This document shows positions 4,219 through 8,283 of a stretch of 8,283 bases of DNA, piece after piece; the first letter of the stretch is position 1, and the number at the start of each line of letters is the position of its first letter. The DNA comes from Clostridia bacterium. Its GTDB lineage: Bacteria > Bacillota > Clostridia > Christensenellales > UBA1242. The stretch is from NCBI GenBank assembly GCA_017503445.1, contig JAFVTB010000126.1, positions 1 through 8,283 of the forward strand. Reading direction: 5' to 3'. The notes beneath the pieces are model-generated. The model did not search any database. It saw only the letters and a program-made list of their open reading frames with translations, and was not told the DNA's origin. The position numbers were made by a program, and so were the translations under genes.

Positions 4219-6642
4219 CTATTCCTTTTCACTATCTTCTTTTAGGTTTTCGATAGCATTTTCATTCTTTTTAAGCGCTGCCAAAATCGCATCAATATTT
4301 TTCATAAGTTTTGCATGGTCTTTTGCTGCCTCATCTTTTTCTTTACTTTCTTTTTCTTTCTTAGCAGAATCCTTTAATTTATTGATTTCAGCCAAAGTTT
4401 TACCTTGCAAGCGATACCCAATATCTTTGATGTTTTCACCGTCTTTTCCACGAAGTGAATTAAGGAATGCGTTATCCATCATTGTGCTCATGGTGATATC
4501 ATAGAAGTTTTTGGTTGAAGAAGTAATTGGTTGGCTTATATTTACAACAGTATCTTTAACAAATTTTGTTGTTCCAGCAACGCCTTTACCAACTGCACCT
4601 GCAACAACGGGAGCGTTTTTGCCAACGAAATGAACTGCAGGCGCGGCTTTATCGTGAATAAACTTGCCAGCATCGCGAACGCCTGAGTGTTCCCACGACT
4701 CTTTACGCGCTTCTTTACGGGCAGCAGCTTTTGCAAGTTCTTCTTCCCTAAGCTCTGAAAGAATTTCATGCTTGCGGTCAAGAAGTGATTTTTCGCCAGC
4801 GCGCGCGGGCACGCCGGCCGCGGTGTAACCACTTGTCAGGCGTTCGTCAAAGTCTTTTTTAAGATGCTTATGAAGAAGGTCAGCATAAAGCGCAGGATCC
4901 CTTTTCTTCATATCTTCCCAACTGCCCATGCGAGGATCAAGCGGCATGGTTCTTTCCATATCTGATGCGCGCTCTTTTTTGTATTCTTCATAGAGGCGTT
5001 TTGTGGCTTTTTTATCCAATTTAGCATCATCAATTTCACTGTAAACACCTTTCACAGTGTCAATAGCCGCTCCACCAAATTTCCCCGCCAAATGACCTGC
5101 GCCGCGAACTGCCTTGCCTGCATATGGTGCAGCTTTTAGTGCCAAACCACCAAGGGCTTTTGCACCGGCAACGCCTGCCGCACCAACACCGGCGGCAACG
5201 CCAACGGCGCTTGCGGCAAACTTGGCACCTTTTGCGGCAAGATCGCCAACATCTTTGGCAACGCCTTCTCCAGATTTTTGAGCGTTTTCGCCACCTGCAA
5301 AACCACTGACAACATCAATGAAGTCTTTCACCGCAAGGAGTGCAACCAAGACAAGCAGGGTGTTGACAATCCAATCCAGCGACGTGATGTTGAAGAATGA
5401 AATTTTCTGCAGTTCCGGCAAAAGCAGCAAAATGATATTCATTCCACCCACTGCGCCATAAGCCATAAGGGCCTTTTTGATGAAACTGCCGCGCCAGCTT
5501 CCGTACGCTTTTTCATTATCCAGCGGCATAAGGGCAATCAGCGGCGGCGCCATAAGGAACAGCCCAATCATTTCAATGATTCTTCGCATCAAACCAAAAA
5601 TGATGTTGATAAAGATTGTAACCATTATGATTGCGGCGCCAAGCGCAATGATATAGTTAAACTGCCACAAATCGTAATAATACCACACCAGCCCAACATC
5701 AAACTTATCCGCAACGGTGTACACTGTTGTACGGTCTGCCGCAAAAGGGTCAATACCCGTTGGGTTATTATTTTCTGCATAGGCGGAAGAATAATCCAGC
5801 GTTTGTTGCACGCTTTGGGCAAACACAACATTATCGGCAAACGCGATATCAATCCTTACGGCGATGTTTTCAAGATTGCCGCTTGGGTCACTGAACAAAC
5901 CATTGAAGTTTGTGGCCTGATTGGTTTTTAAAAGCAGCCCAAAATTTTGCGTTTCATCAGCCACATTCATGGTTGTGCGCACGCGGTTTGCACCATAAGC
6001 CGCGGCTTTGAAGATTGTGCCACTGAATGTGGTTGTGGTGGTGCCATACGGCAAACCATTTGCATCACGAAAACCCAACAAGCTATACGTGGTGTAGGTT
6101 TTTTGGCCAGTGGACTGACCAACAATGGGGACACTTGCCACATCAACGGCTTGAAGTTTTGATTTATCCAATGTGTTGCCATAATTGACATTATAGGTTG
6201 TGGCGCGGTCAACCGCCACAAGCACAACATTTGCAAGATACACACCAAACAGCACCACAACAGGCACGATTGCGAAATAAATCACACTTTTAAACGCCTT
6301 GCCAATGATTTTGCCCTTAGTGTTGTCGGCTTTTTCTGTGGTGTATTCATTGCGGATAATTGCAACAATTGTTGACAGGAACAAAAGGATAAAGCCCAAA
6401 ATCAAAAGCCCGAAAAACACGTTTGAAAGAATTGGATATTCCCCAAACAAAATACCCCTTAGAAAATCATAAATTAAATCGCCCGTTTGCGCCGTGCCGT
6501 CAACATAGTAGCAGTCCAGCCCCGCAAGCTTGCGAAACAAAAGTTGAAAAACATCAATCACGCCCAAGATTGACATCGTGAGAAGATAAACAATTTTTGG
6601 GAAGACCGCAATCAACGCTTGAAAACCTGCAACAATATCCAA
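4219..6642 (-). CDS. VirB6/TrbL-like polytopic membrane protein (conjugation-type), 807 residues
   Basis: The protein has about seven hydrophobic segments: roughly 8-36, 74-97, 117-144, 328-352, 355-373, 388-410 and 425-446. A large polar Thr/Asn-rich loop (about 148-325) lies between the third and fourth and is probably extracytoplasmic. The block RRIIEMIGLFLMAPPLIALM (353-372) followed by PLDN and YGSWRGSFIKKALMAYG (380-396) resembles the conserved core of VirB6/TrbL/TcpH-type subunits of type IV secretion systems and Mbov_0396-type ICE transmembrane proteins. After 450 comes a long soluble part: two Ala/Gly-rich helical blocks (about 463-531 and 656-698) separated by charged helices, and a Lys/Glu-rich coiled-coil-like tail (755-807). 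The start is TTG (6640-6642), with AAGGAG at 6651-6656, 8 bases upstream. It is first in a two-gene operon with the SPFH protein. No ATPase (VirB4, VirD4), relaxase or integrase is in view. Membrane topology is certain; the family call is moderate. Confidence 0.6.
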   Translation of the reverse strand: MDIVAGFQALIAVFPKIVYLLTMSILGVIDVFQLLFRKLAGLDCYYVDGTAQTGDLIYDFLRGILFGEYPILSNVFFGLLILGFILLFLSTIVAIIRNEYTTEKADNTKGKIIGKAFKSVIYFAIVPVVVLFGVYLANVVLVAVDRATTYNVNYGNTLDKSKLQAVDVASVPIVGQSTGQKTYTTYSLLGFRDANGLPYGTTTTTFSGTIFKAAAYGANRVRTTMNVADETQNFGLLLKTNQATNFNGLFSDPSGNLENIAVRIDIAFADNVVFAQSVQQTLDYSSAYAENNNPTGIDPFAADRTTVYTVADKFDVGLVWYYYDLWQFNYIIALGAAIIMVTIFINIIFGLMRRIIEMIGLFLMAPPLIALMPLDNEKAYGSWRGSFIKKALMAYGAVGGMNIILLLLPELQKISFFNITSLDWIVNTLLVLVALLAVKDFIDVVSGFAGGENAQKSGEGVAKDVGDLAAKGAKFAASAVGVAAGVGAAGVAGAKALGGLALKAAPYAGKAVRGAGHLAGKFGGAAIDTVKGVYSEIDDAKLDKKATKRLYEEYKKERASDMERTMPLDPRMGSWEDMKKRDPALYADLLHKHLKKDFDERLTSGYTAAGVPARAGEKSLLDRKHEILSELREEELAKAAARKEARKESWEHSGVRDAGKFIHDKAAPAVHFVGKNAPVVAGAVGKGVAGTTKFVKDTVVNISQPITSSTKNFYDITMSTMMDNAFLNSLRGKDGENIKDIGYRLQGKTLAEINKLKDSAKKEKESKEKDEAAKDHAKLMKNIDAILAALKKNENAIENLKEDSEKE

Positions 6643-6670
6643 AATACCTGCTCCTTATATATTTTTTCTT

Positions 6671-6699
6671 ATTATAACAAAAAAAAACAAAAAAAACAA
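6671..6699 (-). promoter_or_regulatory. Extended -10 promoter for the VirB6-like/SPFH operon
   Basis: The minus strand has a perfect TATAAT (6671-6676) preceded by TGT, giving an extended -10, with TTGTTT (6694-6699) 17 bases upstream as a weak -35. The start would fall near 6664, about 22 bases before the TTG start codon and just upstream of its ribosome binding site. The spacer is almost entirely T, with runs of nine (6679-6687) and eight (6689-6696, reaching into the -35) broken by single G. It lies directly after the murF terminator. Confidence 0.75.
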
Positions 6700-6723
6700 T
6701 ACTTTTTCTTGGCAAGTTTCAAC

Positions 6724-6745
6724 AAAAAAACCGCCTTTTCGGCGG
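6724..6745 (-). terminator. Intrinsic terminator after murF
   Basis: On the minus strand CCGCC-GAAAA-GGCGG (6731-6745) is followed by seven T (6724-6730). The stem begins 7 bases after the murF stop codon. This is a textbook hairpin plus U-tract and separates murF from the VirB6-like operon. Confidence 0.92.
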
Positions 6746-6752
6746 AAAATTT

Positions 6753-8283
6753 TTAGGTGTAGTTATCCGGAAGGTCATTGCAAAACAAAATTGCAAATTT
6801 TTCTTTGGTGTTTGTAAGCTCAGAAATTTGTTTTTTTGCAAGTTCAAGGTTTTCAACGGGCAAGATTTTGCTTTCATCAAACCCGCCTTGCAAAAGCCCT
6901 TCTTTCAGTGAAGCTTCGTTTACCTTGTTGACAATAATCACATAATCGCACACTTTTGCCATTTCAGCACCAAAAGCTTTGTTTGTGGCAAATTCTTTTG
7001 CGCCCATTTCAACAATCCCGGGCGTGACGCAAACCTTTGTGCCATCAAACATTGCCAAAACTTCCAGCGCGCATTTTGCGCCTTCTTCATTTGCAGAATA
7101 CGCATCATCCAAAATGGTGATATTGCCATTTGTTGTGGCCTCCAAACGATGGCTGACAGGTTCAACATCACTAAGTGCATTTGCGATTTGTTCAAGCGTA
7201 ACGCCAAGTTTCAGCGCCATTGCCGCGGCAAGCAAGATGTTCATAAGATTGTGCCGTCCCAAAAGCGCGCAAAAGCATTTTTGTGTTTCGCCATTAAAAC
7301 AAAGGTTAAAGGTTGTGCCACTTGGCGCAAAGTGAACATCCTGGGCCTCAACAAAACTGTCCGCGCCCATATCCACAATACACTTGTTTTCAAGCGTGCA
7401 TTTTTCATAAAGTTCTTTTGATTTTTCGCTTGCACCACCAAACACGCAAATGCCATTTGCGGGAAGCGCTTTCACAAGTTCAAACTTTGTTTTGGCGATG
7501 TTTTCAACGCTGCCAAATGTTTCATAATGTTGGCTGCCCACACCGGTGATAACTGCGTGATGCGGATGCACGATATCGCAAAGATATTTGATATCACCCA
7601 CTTGTTTTGCGCCCATTTCAACAATCAAAAGATTGTGATCTTTCTTCAAATATTTCAGCACAACTTTTGTGACGCCCATTGGCGTGTTGAAACTGTGCGG
7701 GGTGATGCAAACATTATATTTTTCCCCAAGCATTTTGTTAAGGATATATTTCACGCTGGTTTTACCATAACTTCCCGTAAGGCCAACCTTGATAAGATCT
7801 GGAAATTTTGCAAGCTTGCGCTTTGCTTTACGGATATACACACTGCGGATAAGACCTTCAAGCGGAATGGTGAGAAAATGCACCAAAAGCACAAGAAAGG
7901 GCACCAAAATTGGCGTAAGGACAATGATGCCAAAGCGCAAAAATTGAAGATAAACCGTTGCCACCCACACCAAAACAAATGTGATTGCAAATGCAAGGAT
8001 GAAAAGAAGTGTCATCAGCCGCGACATTCTTCGCGTTTGCACCAGCGGGGTTTTTTGCGGCGCCTTGTTTGCATTGATTACAAAAACGATTGTGAAATAA
8101 ACATAGAAAATCAAACCAAAGTATGAATAAAGCGCCTCACTGTTATAGACATCAAACAAAAAGTTTGTCACCAAAACGCATGCCAAGCTTAAAAAAGCCA
8201 GCATCGTTACGCGAGATATATATTTTGCCTTGGTGTCTTTCAGCCAAACAACATAACCTTTGGTTTTATAACCCGAAAGTTGC
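6753..8283 (-). CDS. murF: Membrane-anchored Mur ligase, MurF type (UDP-MurNAc-tripeptide D-Ala-D-Ala ligase), 5' end outside the window
   Basis: MurF adds D-Ala-D-Ala to the UDP-MurNAc tripeptide with ATP, the last cytoplasmic step of the peptidoglycan precursor. Numbered from the internal Met at 8204, the ATP loop is TGSYGKTS (143-150). Then follow NTPMG (173-177), EMGAKQVGDI (196-205), the conserved GVGSQHYETFGSVENIAKTKFE (221-242, notable for H226 and K238), SHRLE (351-355), DDAYSAN (366-372) and the C-terminal LPDNY. The central ATPase and C-terminal domains are complete. Instead of the usual UDP-binding N-domain there are about four membrane segments (about 1-20, 28-46, 64-87, 92-113), as in a Bacillota subgroup of membrane-attached MurF-like ligases. 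The frame stays open for 26 more codons from 8204 to the right edge, encoding a family-like QLSGYKTKGYVVWLK segment, so the true start lies beyond the window and the Met at 8204 is internal. Confidence 0.88.
   Translation of the reverse strand, partial: QLSGYKTKGYVVWLKDTKAKYISRVTMLAFLSLACVLVTNFLFDVYNSEALYSYFGLIFYVYFTIVFVINANKAPQKTPLVQTRRMSRLMTLLFILAFAITFVLVWVATVYLQFLRFGIIVLTPILVPFLVLLVHFLTIPLEGLIRSVYIRKAKRKLAKFPDLIKVGLTGSYGKTSVKYILNKMLGEKYNVCITPHSFNTPMGVTKVVLKYLKKDHNLLIVEMGAKQVGDIKYLCDIVHPHHAVITGVGSQHYETFGSVENIAKTKFELVKALPANGICVFGGASEKSKELYEKCTLENKCIVDMGADSFVEAQDVHFAPSGTTFNLCFNGETQKCFCALLGRHNLMNILLAAAMALKLGVTLEQIANALSDVEPVSHRLEATTNGNITILDDAYSANEEGAKCALEVLAMFDGTKVCVTPGIVEMGAKEFATNKAFGAEMAKVCDYVIIVNKVNEASLKEGLLQGGFDESKILPVENLELAKKQISELTNTKEKFAILFCNDLPDNYT

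Noticed and set aside
3701..4504. A 267-codon plus-strand open frame
   Set aside because: It is antisense to the SPFH and VirB6-like genes, spans their junction, has Ser/Phe-biased composition and no ribosome binding site.

Overview
The window reads as a chromosomal segment of a Gram-positive (Bacillota-type), probably uncultured, bacterium. Every gene lies on the minus strand. The basis is the Bacillota-style tryptophanyl-tRNA synthetase, a Mur ligase with a membrane-spanning N-terminus, strong AAGGAG/AGGAGG ribosome binding sites, two TTG starts, sigma-70-type promoters and U-tailed intrinsic terminators. The exact lineage cannot be fixed from the sequence.

In transcription order (high to low coordinates) there are five blocks. 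(1) murF runs in from beyond the right edge; it ends at 6753 and is followed by a clean terminator. (2) A two-gene unit starts from an extended -10 promoter at about 6671-6699. It encodes an 807-residue polytopic protein resembling VirB6/TrbL-type conjugation channel subunits, and then a 332-residue SPFH (band 7) protein. Both start with TTG. (3) A 237-base gene-free stretch (2980-3216) holds small hairpins, a direct repeat, a candidate promoter and a 100-base, 67% GC element. That element can fold into a compact cloverleaf directly upstream of the next genes. (4) A short redox-disulfide protein (DUF1858-like, CxxC) and trpS follow, ending in a terminator at 1697-1716. (5) Three small, highly charged, unrecognised genes (1649 down to 427) form a tight operon, and the first two look like diverged paralogues. 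After them, a perfect-consensus promoter (TTGACA-17-TATAAT), bracketed by a 10-base inverted repeat, drives rpsJ. This is the normal first gene of the S10 ribosomal protein operon, and it is cut by the left edge.

Most of the window is housekeeping: cell wall precursor synthesis, tRNA charging and ribosomal protein synthesis. The parts that deserve attention are the lone VirB6-like/SPFH pair between core genes, the cloverleaf leader before DUF1858-trpS, the three-gene unknown operon with a repeated motif, and the palindrome around the rpsJ promoter.
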